This document shows, piece by piece, positions 1 through 9,798 of a DNA stretch of 64,000 bases. The stretch comes from Rhynchopus euleeides (lineage: Eukaryota; Euglenozoa; Diplonemea; Diplonemida; Diplonemidae): positions 1,302,001 to 1,366,000 of the forward strand of contig OY723275.1 of NCBI GenBank assembly GCA_963210315.1, given 5' to 3'. A model generated the notes under the pieces. That model was not told the origin of the DNA and did not search any database. It saw nothing but the letters and a program-made list of their open reading frames with translations. Every line of letters begins with the position of its first letter. Positions within the stretch are counted from its first letter, which is position 1. A program made the position numbers and the translations under genes.

Positions 1-1282
1 TTGATAGAGATCCACAGCTCGAGAGGGCTGGCGGATGGCTGCGCCAACAAAAAAAGAGGGCCGAACACTCCCGAATTTACCCGTTGTTTTTCGGCAAGCA
101 GGCTGCACAACACGCTTGCTTGCCAGAGAGAAGCAGTCTGTGGGGGTGTGTGTGGCAGTGTTGTGTTAGCTTCCAGAGGCAGGATATCACCGCCGGCATC
201 AGGTCTGCATTTCACTGCCCGCTTTGCGTACAGCCAAGAGTCGGACTTTTTGTGCGATGCTCTTGATGTGCGGCCGCCCCGTCACACCCGCTCACCCCTG
301 CCTCCCGATCAAACCAGCCAGAGCAAGAAAATGTCGCTGTGCCAGAAAGCAACCCCAACGAATCATGCAAAGACAAACAGAACATCCCGTTTTCGTTTTA
401 TTGTTTCCTGGGCCCCTCTAGCCTTAATGGGAGGCACATTTACTTGGCGCTGTCTGTTGCCTCCGGCTTCTGTGCACTGGGTTGCGATCGCTGCCCAGCG
501 GGTAGTGCATCGCACGCACAGTCGATCGGCAGCGCCAGGGAATGGTGCGATACCAGGAAGTACAACGCCTTCTGGCGGCTGTGTGCATGCCGAGATTGAT
601 TGTTTCTTCGCACGCCAGCCTGTCGTCGATTAACACATACCTAGTCACTGCCATGGTTGTCTGTCAGTTGCACGCCAGCTTTGTCAGCCGAACTAACACA
701 AAGAGCAACCCTCGGCACTAACTGTGTCAAAGCCCACTGTGTAGAGATGGATGTAGAACACCCACGCGACCCCCTCCCTCACCTGCTGCAGGTGCGGCCC
801 TGTTGGCCAAAAAGACAGATAGAAGCTCACTTCGAGGAGGGGAGGGGGCACGGCCTTTTCTGAGGGGCCAAACAATGTGTGTGTCTGTGTCTGTGTTTCA
901 GTGGGACATCGCTCCGGAACCGTGTTCGGTGCGACTTCTCACCGCAATGAAAGGTACTCACGTGTGTGATATCCAGACTAAATTTTTAAGTGGGTAAAGT
1001 CTTTCGCGGATTGTTGTGTCAGTCAGAATGCATCAAGACCACGCACTCGATGCGCTCTACACGACTGCAAACCCATGCGGCGTGGTGATAAGTTATTGAT
1101 ATGGCCCGATCCTTGCCTTCCCACAATATCGGCACAGATGAGTTTTGAGTGCAGAATTCATGGTGACTTCTGGGGTCTGCTTTCATCCCAAGAGTCACAG
1201 TGGCTTCGATTACCGACTCCTCGCGTTGCGCCACATGCGAAAAAAACCTATACTGGCGCCCTAAGAACATTACGTAGAAAAA
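1..1282. other. Gene-free left edge
   Basis: No supportable gene is seen. One frame is open from the window edge to about 633 but has no ATG context, domain or biased composition resembling the genes further right. It could be untranslated sequence of a gene to the left. Confidence 0.5.
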
Positions 1283-1660
1283 CATGGTATGACAAAGATC
1301 TTGCAAGAAATGTTAAGAAATCTCGAAATTTCTTAAGACGTCTTAATGTAATGCCGAAAGGGCTATTTCTTAAAGATTTCTTACTGATTTCTTAAGACGT
1401 GTTTCTTAATGCCTAGCATTTTAATGTCCATCATTCTGAAAAAGATCTTAAAAGATCTTTTTCAGAATGATGGACATTTTTAATGCTGGGAGATATGGAA
1501 ATAATGTCCATCATTTCATTAAGAAATCTTAAGAAATCCTGTATTTCTTAAAAATAATGGGGGTCATTAATTTAAGAAATTTAATGCAGCACCTGCATTA
1601 AGACGTCTTAAGAAAGAAGTGAAAAGATCCTTTTCTTATTAAGACCTTTGTCATACCATG
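1283..1660. mobile_element. MITE-like inverted-repeat element
   Basis: The element is bounded by a perfect 15-bp terminal inverted repeat, CATGGTATGACAAAG at 1283-1297 and its complement at 1646-1660. The interior is AT-rich, unlike the GC-rich surroundings, and carries many copies of TTAAGAAATC-like words plus a large palindrome at about 1421-1479 (ATGTCCATCATTCTGAAAAA and complement around AGATCT). It has no coding capacity, so a non-autonomous DNA transposon is the simplest reading. No clear target-site duplication was found. Confidence 0.7.
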
Positions 1661-2317
1661 GAAAAATCGTTCAAAAATCCAAAAAAAAACTTATGTAACT
1701 CGGAACCTTTGGGAGGAAACCAACGAGAGGATTTCGTGAATGCAAGAATGGGCGCCACAAAAATTGCGCTGCAACAAGGCGCCGGGGCGTCGGGCCAGAC
1801 CGATCTCACCCAACACACGCCTCGCCCCCCATAAGCGAGTGGGAGTTGTCACCGAACCCACAGCATGCTCCTGAACAGAAGGACAACTCCCCGATGCTCT
1901 GGAGACTCTCGGGCAGACTCATTGCCCTGCCGTGCCCTGCCTGCATGGCACATCGCAGGGTGTGCGTGTTTTGCCCGAGGAGAACAAAAAACCCCCCTCC
2001 CTCTCGCGATTCATCCCCGACACAACAAAACAGCAAGAAAAATGCCAAAGGGAAGGGGGCTTTTTGCGGTGAGCTGCGTCAAGAGCGAGCAGGCAGGAAA
2101 AAAAATGCCCCCCCTCCCTCCGCCCCACGCCCCACCCCCCACCCCCCCCCCCCCCCCCCCCACACACACCTTCATCGCATGCGCTCCCCTACCCACCCCA
2201 CCACAGCCTGCTCTTTTGAACCCCCACTACACCTTAGGCTGAGATGGAGGGTTTATTGAGTCCCTGATCTTACCTGATTATTGCTCTGAGGGCCTCCGCT
2301 TTGCCGGGTTCGGGATC
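1661..2317. other. Intergenic region with poly-C tract
   Basis: No gene is seen. A long C-rich tract occupies about 2110-2160. A pyrimidine-rich stretch ending in AG near 2233 could be a trans-splice acceptor for the gene starting at 2318. Confidence 0.5.
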
Positions 2318-5119
2318 ATGTCTGCGGGGGACAACAGCATAGCGCATGAGGGGAATGCAGCAGGCGCAACACCCGACGGAGTCTTTGCCGAAGTGCCGAA
2401 ATCCTACCACAGATGGTTTCAGGACCGGAGCGGGGTGGTGTTTTTCAGCGAGGTGCTGCGCATCAACCGCGATGCTGTCCACAAAAAGCGCTGCGTGCTG
2501 CTGACAGAGGCATGCCTCATGATGTGTACCCGGCAGGGCACCGTCAACCGCAGCATCAAACTGGAGTACATCGACAGACTCATCGTCTCCCCCTCCGGGA
2601 CGGATTGCCTTGTCACCATCGCGGGGAAGCACGACCTCCTCCTCCGCTTCCCATCTGCCACCCTCGTCAGCCACGCGTTTGTCCCAGCCATGCGCCACCT
2701 CACCTTCGTCAACGTCTTCCACCTGGGCCCCGGTCAGGCCATCGGCGACCGCGACCACCCCATCAACTTCGGCACTTCGAAGGAGAACATCCCCGAGCGG
2801 GACAGGCGGCTGCGCCGCTCGCCCCCCCTGCACTCCCTGCCGCAGGAGCCGGCGCCGCTGTCCGGCAGCGAGGGTGAGGGGGAGGGGGAGGGGACCCCGC
2901 AGAAGGTGTCCTTCGGATCGGTCCGCTTCGCACCCCCCCCGGCACCGGAGCCCTCCGACCCGCCCTTCGCCATGCCTGGCCCTGAGGAGGACCTCGATGT
3001 GCTGTGGCGGGCGCTGCTGCGGCAGGCGACCCCTGTGGGTGGGGGCGGGCTGGCACCATCTCCGCTGCCCACGCAGGAGAGGGTTGTACGGACACCGCCA
3101 GCGGCAGGCAGGGCGGCGGCGGCGCCGCCGCCGCCGCCGCCGGAGGTGATGCAGGCGGCCGCGATGCCGGGGCTGCCGAAGTGGAAGCCGCCGTCGGAGG
3201 TGGCGGCTCAACCTGACTCCCCTGTGGCGCAGGCGCTGCGGTGGCGGCAGCCAGAGGCGGTGGTGGTGGAGGAGGGGCGTGGTGAGGGTGAGGGTGAGGA
3301 TGCGGTGGTTCTGCCGCCGGCGGAGCCGGCGGTGGCGGTGGCGGTTGCAGCACCGTCCGCGGCGCCGGCGGCGCTGCCCAAGCCTGTGGTGTTGGATGCC
3401 GCTGTGCAGACGCGGCATCCGGTGGCGGAGCTGTGCCCGGGGTGTGCCGGTTCCGCTGCGTGTGGGTGTGCCGCGTGGTGTCCCAGCGGGTGGTTTCCCC
3501 GTGTGGCGGCAGCGGGTGGTGGTGGTGGTGGTGGGGCGGCGTGCGGCCCCGTGTCAGGTGATGCGGTGGGGTCGTTCGACCCCTCCTCTGCAGGCAGCGG
3601 GCAGGTCGCCCTGGGGGACGGGGGTGCGCGTGTGGCGAATCGGAAGAACCTGCCTGTTGTGGTGTGCGCCTTCCCCCTGTCTGGCGACGGGGTGGCGAAG
3701 TACGATGCTGTGATAGAGAAGGATGCCTTTCAGCGCTGCGCGCTGGGTGTGTGTGTGGATGCGGTGCGGCGGATCGAGCTGCGCAGCGACGGCGCCCTCT
3801 TCGTCGACGGCAACAAGCTCTCGCAGCATCGCGCCCTGCGCCCTGCAGAATGCGTCACTCTGCGTGTGGACCGCAGCATACAGAATCAGGCGTCCTTCCG
3901 CTCACGCCAGACAGGCGAGATGCTCTGCGCGTTTTCACTGGAGCCCCGCTCCGGGGTGCCTGCCGATCATCACCCCGCACACGAGCTTGCCTTCTTCGTC
4001 AGGCTGCACAGCAGCACCGACAGGGCTCGCATTGTGCGTTCGACGATGTGGGCTGTGCCACCAGAGGTGTGCATGTATGCAGCGGTGGTGGCTGCGGTGT
4101 GCGACGTGGTGTGCACGGAGAACCTCGGGGCTACCCACAAGCGGCTGTCAACCGTCAGCGCGGAGAACACCCGCCTCCATGAGAGGGCTGCTGGGCTGGC
4201 AGAGCAGCTGTCGGAGGCATCTGCAGTGCAGCAGCACTTGGAGGAGCAGCTGTATGATGAGCGCGGCAGGGCTGCTGGGGCTGCAGCAGCAGCTGCCGCA
4301 GCGGAGGCCCGTGCTGCTGACGAGGCGCGCAGGGCGGGGGCGCGTGAGGCAGGGCTCGAGGAGCAGGTCGCGGAGCTGCGTCGGGCTGCGGAGAAGCACG
4401 CCAACGAGTTCCGCCTGATGTCCGAGATGCTGAGGAGGGTCGAGATGGAGAGCGATGCCCGCACCCAGAGCCTCACACAGGCACAGGCACAGCTGCAGCA
4501 GGCGCGCAGCGAGGCGGTGTCGCGCACACACGCCGAGGCAGCCCGCTCTGACACAGAGGCAGAGGTCGACACTCTCCGCCAGCAACTCGAGGATGCCGAG
4601 CGCCAAGTGCGCGTGCTGCAGAGCCGGGATGCCAGGCGTGTGAAGGACCCCACACGCGACCAGATGAAACAGCTTGCAGGTGTGGTGGACGCCCTTGTGG
4701 TGCACTCCGACAGCCACACGGACCCCACCCTGCCTGACAGTCTGGCAGCTCTCAGAGGCCCTGTCGAGCGCCTCGGTGCCCAGCGGCGCAACGAGCGGCG
4801 TATCCTGTCGATGTCTCGGTCGCGCCCCTCCCTGGTCATCACTGCTGTGCTGGCGTCGCTGGGTGACGGCGACCCGGAGAGTGCACAGCGCACCCTGCAG
4901 TCGCAGTGCCCTGAGATGGATGCCAGGGGTGTTGTGCGCCGTATCCATGTCCGTTATGCCATGCTGTCTGTGTCCCGCCTGGCACAGCTGCACACAGCCC
5001 ACCTGCTGACACGTTACTTCGCAGCGCTGCGTGCCCACGCATGGCGCCGGCGCTGCGCCCATCCCCCCTCCCCAGCGTACGGCCGCTCTCTCCTCACCGC
5101 CCGCCCCTATGCCCTCTAG
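2318..5119 (+). CDS. PH-like and coiled-coil protein, unknown function
   Basis: Single open frame of 933 residues from ATG at 2318. Residues about 25-135 look like a PH-type fold (a Trp-rich entry, then strands around RCVLLTEACLMMCTR and IKLEYIDRLIVS and a basic hydrophobic strand KHDLLLRF). A low-complexity Pro/Ala/Gly linker covers about 165-440. A second possible PH-like or beta-rich segment lies at about 450-580. A long coiled coil rich in Ala, Glu and Arg runs about 610-780, followed by a helical C-terminus. No enzyme motif is visible. A membrane- or cytoskeleton-associated scaffold is plausible but inferred. First gene of the + strand cluster, ending about 130 bases before the thiamine gene. 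Several other frames stay open across it only because the sequence is GC-rich. Confidence 0.8.
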   Translation: MSAGDNSIAHEGNAAGATPDGVFAEVPKSYHRWFQDRSGVVFFSEVLRINRDAVHKKRCVLLTEACLMMCTRQGTVNRSIKLEYIDRLIVSPSGTDCLVTIAGKHDLLLRFPSATLVSHAFVPAMRHLTFVNVFHLGPGQAIGDRDHPINFGTSKENIPERDRRLRRSPPLHSLPQEPAPLSGSEGEGEGEGTPQKVSFGSVRFAPPPAPEPSDPPFAMPGPEEDLDVLWRALLRQATPVGGGGLAPSPLPTQERVVRTPPAAGRAAAAPPPPPPEVMQAAAMPGLPKWKPPSEVAAQPDSPVAQALRWRQPEAVVVEEGRGEGEGEDAVVLPPAEPAVAVAVAAPSAAPAALPKPVVLDAAVQTRHPVAELCPGCAGSAACGCAAWCPSGWFPRVAAAGGGGGGGAACGPVSGDAVGSFDPSSAGSGQVALGDGGARVANRKNLPVVVCAFPLSGDGVAKYDAVIEKDAFQRCALGVCVDAVRRIELRSDGALFVDGNKLSQHRALRPAECVTLRVDRSIQNQASFRSRQTGEMLCAFSLEPRSGVPADHHPAHELAFFVRLHSSTDRARIVRSTMWAVPPEVCMYAAVVAAVCDVVCTENLGATHKRLSTVSAENTRLHERAAGLAEQLSEASAVQQHLEEQLYDERGRAAGAAAAAAAAEARAADEARRAGAREAGLEEQVAELRRAAEKHANEFRLMSEMLRRVEMESDARTQSLTQAQAQLQQARSEAVSRTHAEAARSDTEAEVDTLRQQLEDAERQVRVLQSRDARRVKDPTRDQMKQLAGVVDALVVHSDSHTDPTLPDSLAALRGPVERLGAQRRNERRILSMSRSRPSLVITAVLASLGDGDPESAQRTLQSQCPEMDARGVVRRIHVRYAMLSVSRLAQLHTAHLLTRYFAALRAHAWRRRCAHPPSPAYGRSLLTARPYAL

Positions 5120-5252
5120 CCCTGCCGCTCGGTGTATTGTTAGATAGACTGCCGCCAGCCTCCCCCCGCCCACCACCCGCCCACCCTGCTTTGCGCCCGG
5201 CTTGCTTTGTGCCCCACACTCTGGCTCCGCAGGGGGGACTGGCACCGCCGGT

Positions 5253-5981
5253 ATGCTGCGGGCGTCGCTGCTGCGCCTGGCGCAGAGGAAGGCAGGGCTC
5301 GCCGATGCACTGCGTGTGTATGCCGTCACTGACGACCTCTATGCAGGCCCGCTGCTGCTGCCACGCCTCAAGGGGTGCATCGACGGAGGCGCCACCTGCA
5401 TCCAGGTGCGCCTCAAGCACCCTGCATCAACCGAGGAGCTTGTCAAGCTGACCGCAGAAGTTGTTGCCCTCGCTCGGCCTCACGGTGTGAAGGTGCTTGT
5501 TGATGACAGGGCTGATGTCTGTGTGGCTGCTGGTGCAGACGGTGTGCATGTTGGGAAGGGTGATCTCGACCCAGCTGCAGCGCGTGCAATCATCGGGCCA
5601 GAGGGCCTTCTCGGTGTCACGGTGTACGGCAGTGAGGAGCGTCTTGGGGAAGCCATCCGTGGCGAAGCTGACTACGTCGGGACAGGCGCAGTGTTCGGCT
5701 CGACGACCAAAACCTCCGCACAGCGCAGCGACCTGGAGTCGTTGACCCGCCTCAGGTCTTACATGGCTGCAGAGGGCAGGGGTGTGCCCATGGTGGCCAT
5801 AGGGGGGATCACTGCCGACAGGGCTGCGAAGTGCATCACCCATGGGGCCGATGGGGTGGCGATGGTGTCGGGGCTCCTCGGGGACCCGCACTGCACCGAC
5901 GAGGCAGCGGCGTACGCCACGTCGCGTGGCCTTGCCTTGGCGACGAGGGAAAACGTGTCGCGGGCACTGCAGGGGGAATGA
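5253..5981 (+). CDS. thiE: Thiamine-phosphate synthase
   Basis: Encodes a 242-residue single-domain TIM-barrel enzyme. It couples the hydroxymethylpyrimidine diphosphate and thiazole phosphate moieties to make thiamine phosphate. Family signatures are visible in order: the phosphate-binding strand IQVRLKHP near residue 50 (the usual QxREK with Glu replaced by Leu but Arg and Lys kept), DDRADVCVAAGADGVHVG at about 84-101, GTGAVFGSTTK near 143, and the IGGI phosphate-binding turn near 183. Length matches bacterial and organellar ThiE. I start at ATG 5253 because a CT-rich tract ends in AG at 5231-5232, a likely trans-splice acceptor; the frame is open further upstream only from a TTG. No fused kinase domain is present and no clear targeting peptide, although residues 1-20 are slightly basic. 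Confidence 0.92.
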   Translation: MLRASLLRLAQRKAGLADALRVYAVTDDLYAGPLLLPRLKGCIDGGATCIQVRLKHPASTEELVKLTAEVVALARPHGVKVLVDDRADVCVAAGADGVHVGKGDLDPAAARAIIGPEGLLGVTVYGSEERLGEAIRGEADYVGTGAVFGSTTKTSAQRSDLESLTRLRSYMAAEGRGVPMVAIGGITADRAAKCITHGADGVAMVSGLLGDPHCTDEAAAYATSRGLALATRENVSRALQGE

Positions 5982-6103
5982 CGAAGCCCAGGGTCCTCGC
6001 CTTTTCTCTCTCTCTCTCTTCCACCCCCTTCCCAGAACCGCGACCACACCCCCGCCTGGCCCTTTGCAGCAGCCACAGCACAGCACCCACCACACCAGGC
6101 GGG

Positions 6104-9100
6104 ATGGTGAGGGCAGATGCCCTCTGCCTTTACACATCGGAGGCCCACGCATGGGGCGTTGGGCGCGTGAGGCGGTGCGTGCATGACGTGCTGGACATCG
6201 TGGACCTCGACACCGGAGCTGTGGTGCAGGCGCGCAGCACGGACACCATCGAGGTGCGTGAGAATGCTCTCACGACACGCAGCGACCTGCTGGACATGCC
6301 CACGCCGCACGAGGGTCTTGTGCTGCATTGGCTGAGGCGACGCTACACGGATGGGAAGCGTGCCACACGTCTCGGTCGGATTATGCTCCAGATGCGCAGC
6401 GACGTGGAGCCGACCTGCTCCAGCGCCTCGGAGGTGTATACGCGCATGTTGCAGCAAGGCCGCCCCCAGACACTTGCCGTGCTGGGGGTCTCGCTTGCAG
6501 ACAAGCATATGTTTGTTGCATCGTCTTTGAAGTCGCTGTTGCGATGCGGTGGTGCGCCAAAGCAGCTGCAGGAGGTGCTTGCGGCATCCATAGGTCTGCT
6601 GCAGTTCTTCGGATCTGCCCGCACGATCCACGGGTCGGAGACGCCCTGCTTCTCGTGTGCCTGGCACCTGGGGTTTGCGCCCAGCGGTGTGCTGGCGTCG
6701 CTGAAGCTGTCGACTGCCGCTCTCGAGAGCAGTCGCATCCTGTCGGTGACAGAGAATGAGCGCCTCTTCACCGCCGCATACCTGCTGCTTGCAGGGAAGG
6801 ATGCGAGCAAGTACCTCGCGACGTCCGCCGTGTTCCCACAGATCGCAGAGGGTGTTGCGCCTGACGCCCAGGATAAGGTTGACTACGAGCGTGCCTCTGC
6901 CCTGTGCCAGGAGATTGGTCTTGACAACCGCACGCGCGACTCGCTGTGGCGGCTGGTGAGTGCCGCTCTGCATGTCGGGTCCCTCGAGCTGGTGCACTCC
7001 TATTCGCCAGCAGCCACCACCGTCAAGGTGTCACCCGACTCGCTGTCCTCCCTGAAGCTGGCTGCAGGGCTGCTTGGGCTGGACCCAGCCGCCCTGTCCT
7101 CCGTCATCACATGCTCCTCCACCCCAGCGGTGACGCGCGACACCATCGCCTGTGCGGTGTACACCTCTGTCTTCGACAACCTGGTGCGCCTCCTCAACGG
7201 CGCCTTGTTACGATGCTTCACGTCAGGCAGCGAGGGGTGCACCGAGGTGGTGGTGATCGATGCCGCGGGTGCCCAAGGGAACAACTGCGTGTTTGGTGTG
7301 GAAGAGCTGCTGCGGCACAGCCTCTGCGAAGTACTTGAAGGCCGCTACCGCTGCGACGCTGTCGAACGCGTGCGTCTGGAGGCAGACCTCGAGACGGGAA
7401 ACCTCGACGCATCGGTGGGCCTGGCTGGCTTCGACGGCCCCACCTCACAGGAGGCCACCGCTGCACTCTTCGGGCCAGAGTCGGTGTTGGACAACCTCGA
7501 GGCAGCAGACAGCGACCTCGAGTTCTACGACAGTGTCATCTCATCACGCTCACCCCTGGTCTACTCTTCCATGACTGCGGAACAATCCGAAACATCGTCA
7601 GCCCTGCCATTCGCCGTCTACCACACCTCTGGCACGGTGACCTACGACGCGCGGGGCTTCGTTCATGGGAACGCACCACTGCCACGCCCTGTGGCGGAGC
7701 TCCTCAACGCGTCGCCCCCCCTGGGCTCCATCCCTGCAACCTCGTCGGTAGCGCGCCTGCGCGGCTTCATCAGGATGCTGCTGGATGCCTTCGCTGCCGG
7801 GGAGACGGCCTGGGTGCGCACGATCAGCCCCTCCGTATCGCCACGCACAGACGGCTGGAACGGCATGGAGGTGGTGCACCAACTGCGCGGGGCTGGGGTG
7901 ATGTCCGTGCTCCACTTCTCGCAGCAGTCACACGACACATCGATGGGGCACCGCGAGTTCAGCAAGCGCTACGCATGCCTCTCTGCAAGCAGGTGTGCTG
8001 ACACACAGGACCTGGCACAGCTTGCGCGAGACCTATCCGGTGTCGCCGCAAGGTTTGGGTGCTGCATCCCGAGGCCACTCCAGGTGACTCCCGCACGCGT
8101 GCTGGGGTGTGCCACAGTGTTCCGGGCGCTTGATGGGGGCATGCTCAAGAGCTCTTCCGCAATCCTGCTGGCCTTCATCCGCGGCTGGCAGGCAACAACG
8201 CGCTGCACGCGACACAATCCCCGTGCGCAGGCGAAGTCTACACTGGTTGACCTCAGCAAGCTTGGCAGGGTCGAGCTCAGCCACCGCCAGGCTGTCATGC
8301 GGGAGGAGAAGAAGTATCGCAACTTTGTGTCGGATCAGTACACCCGCAGGACAGGCGTGCTCGACAGGGAGCACCAGTCACGCGAGCAGGAAATCCAGGC
8401 TCGGAGCCTCGTCAGGATCCAGGAAGTTGAGGTGAAGCGCCGCAAATCCATTGCAGTGCAGTCGGACATCTGGTTCAGCCACAGGAAGGACGATCTTGCC
8501 CGCGCCAAGTCGAAGTGGCAGGCCCGCTCCGCCGCACCCTCGTCGGTGGTGTCTGCTGAGGAGGTGGCACACTTCGACTGCCTCGCAGACAAGGTGTCCA
8601 CAAAGCTCGTCGCACACAAGCGGCAGTCGAAGGACCTGGCAAAGGCAACGTATGCACCCACCACCTCATGTCGGGAGAAAAGCCACCACGCCACCCCCAC
8701 CCCCACCCCTCACCCCACAGAGATCTCTCTATCTCCGAACGCCGTGCGCGAGCTATGGAGGAAGCAGCACGCCGCAGCATGCAGGCACAGAAGCAGGTGC
8801 AGGAGGAGGCTAGACGCAAGGTGATGGATGCACGGCGATACGAGAAGGAGGAGAAGACACGCCGGGCGCGTGTGCACACCGAAGTGCAGAAGCAGAAGGC
8901 GTACTGCGACAGGGTGCTGCGGGGGGAGCGCGAGCACATCCGCCGGGAACACCGCAGGGAGAAGGAGCGCCGTGCCGACGAGCTGCGGCTCGAGGAGGAG
9001 GAGTGGGGTGCATTCCAGCGCGACGTGATCAAGGGGGTCGAGCAGCGCCTCGCTGCTGAGCGCCGCCTGGCGCAGGAGCAGCTCCAGATGCAGCAGGACC

Positions 9101-9609
9101 GGCAGAAGGCTGTGCTGCAGGGCGAGATTCGGCGCGAGCGGAACGCAGTGGAGGCCACCCGCCTGCAGCATGAGAAGGAGGTGCAGGCAGAGCAGGCGGG
9201 CGTTGCTGCCGAGCAGCGCAGGCAACATGAGGTGATGCGGCAGGACCGCATCCGCCAGCACGAGGAGAAGGTGCGGCAGGAGAAGCTGGCGAAGAAGTCC
9301 CGCAAGGTGGACTGGGAGCGGCGCCAGCTGGCGACGGTGTCCCTGCAGGCAGCCCTCGCACACCCACACCTCTACGACCCGGAGGCGGATACGTCGCCCA
9401 TCCGTGGGCGCCGCACCGCCTCCGGCGAATGGGCCCCCCTCTCGCAGCGCATGGGGCTGTCGCCCCGCCAGCTGTCGCCCAGGTTCTACGGCAAAACGTC
9501 TGCGTCGCCTACGGCGGCGCCCAGTCCACGGAAGTCGCCTCGCAAGGCGCCTGTCCCCAGGCAGCGTTCTCCGTCTGCTGGGCGGGGTGTGCGTGCCCCG
9601 CCCGTCTAG
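6104..9609 (+). CDS. Divergent myosin-like protein lacking nucleotide-binding motifs (two exons)
   Basis: Exons 6104-8649 and 8721-9609 join in frame to give 1144 residues. The first 690 residues follow the myosin motor from end to end: a segment like the transducer entry (LVLHWLRRRY, about 72), the FG-A-T block (FGSARTIHG, about 168), the ER-F-YLLAG block (about 218), a relay-like region starting VVVIDAAGAQ (about 382), an HTSGTVTYD segment matching the HYAG-V-Y strand (about 505), and WVRTISPS...QLRGAGV matching VRCIKPN...QLR-GV (about 570-600). Then come an IQ-like helix (about 686-711), a long charged coiled coil and a Ser/Pro/Arg-rich tail. The Walker A loop GESGAGKT reads GVSLADKHM, switch I NNNSSRFGK reads HGSETPCFS, and switch II DIxGFE reads DAAGAQ. 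Likely an ATPase-dead structural myosin relative. Start follows CACACCAG at 6091-6098. Confidence 0.78.
8650..8720 (+). other. Intron 1 of the myosin-like gene
   Basis: 71 nt, GTATGC donor and CCCCACAG acceptor with a C-rich 3' half. Removing it joins two otherwise overlapping frames: exon 1 ends in AC and exon 2 begins A-GAT, giving ...LAKAT-DLSISERR.... Unspliced, exon 1 would run on into an implausible His/Pro/Thr tail. Confidence 0.85.
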
Positions 9610-9798
9610 CCTAGTTTGCAAGTCAGCAGTGTATCGTTTCTGTAGTAGAGTCACAATGGTGTAGCAGGTGGCGGTGGGGTGGCGGCTGAGTACTTTGTCT
9701 TTCGCAGCAGTGTTTGCTTTGTCCTGTCCACCCATTGCCTGCAGGGAAGTGCCCCCTCCCACCCCCGCACCCCCGGCCCTGCCCGGGGGCTGCTACAC

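Noticed and set aside
1-633. 210-codon frame open from the left edge
   Set aside because: It begins without ATG, has mixed composition and no domain; probably chance or untranslated sequence.
2270-3418. 382-codon antisense frame over the first gene
   Set aside because: Arg/His/Leu-rich translation typical of the reverse of a GC-rich coding sequence; the + strand frame is longer and has ordered domains.
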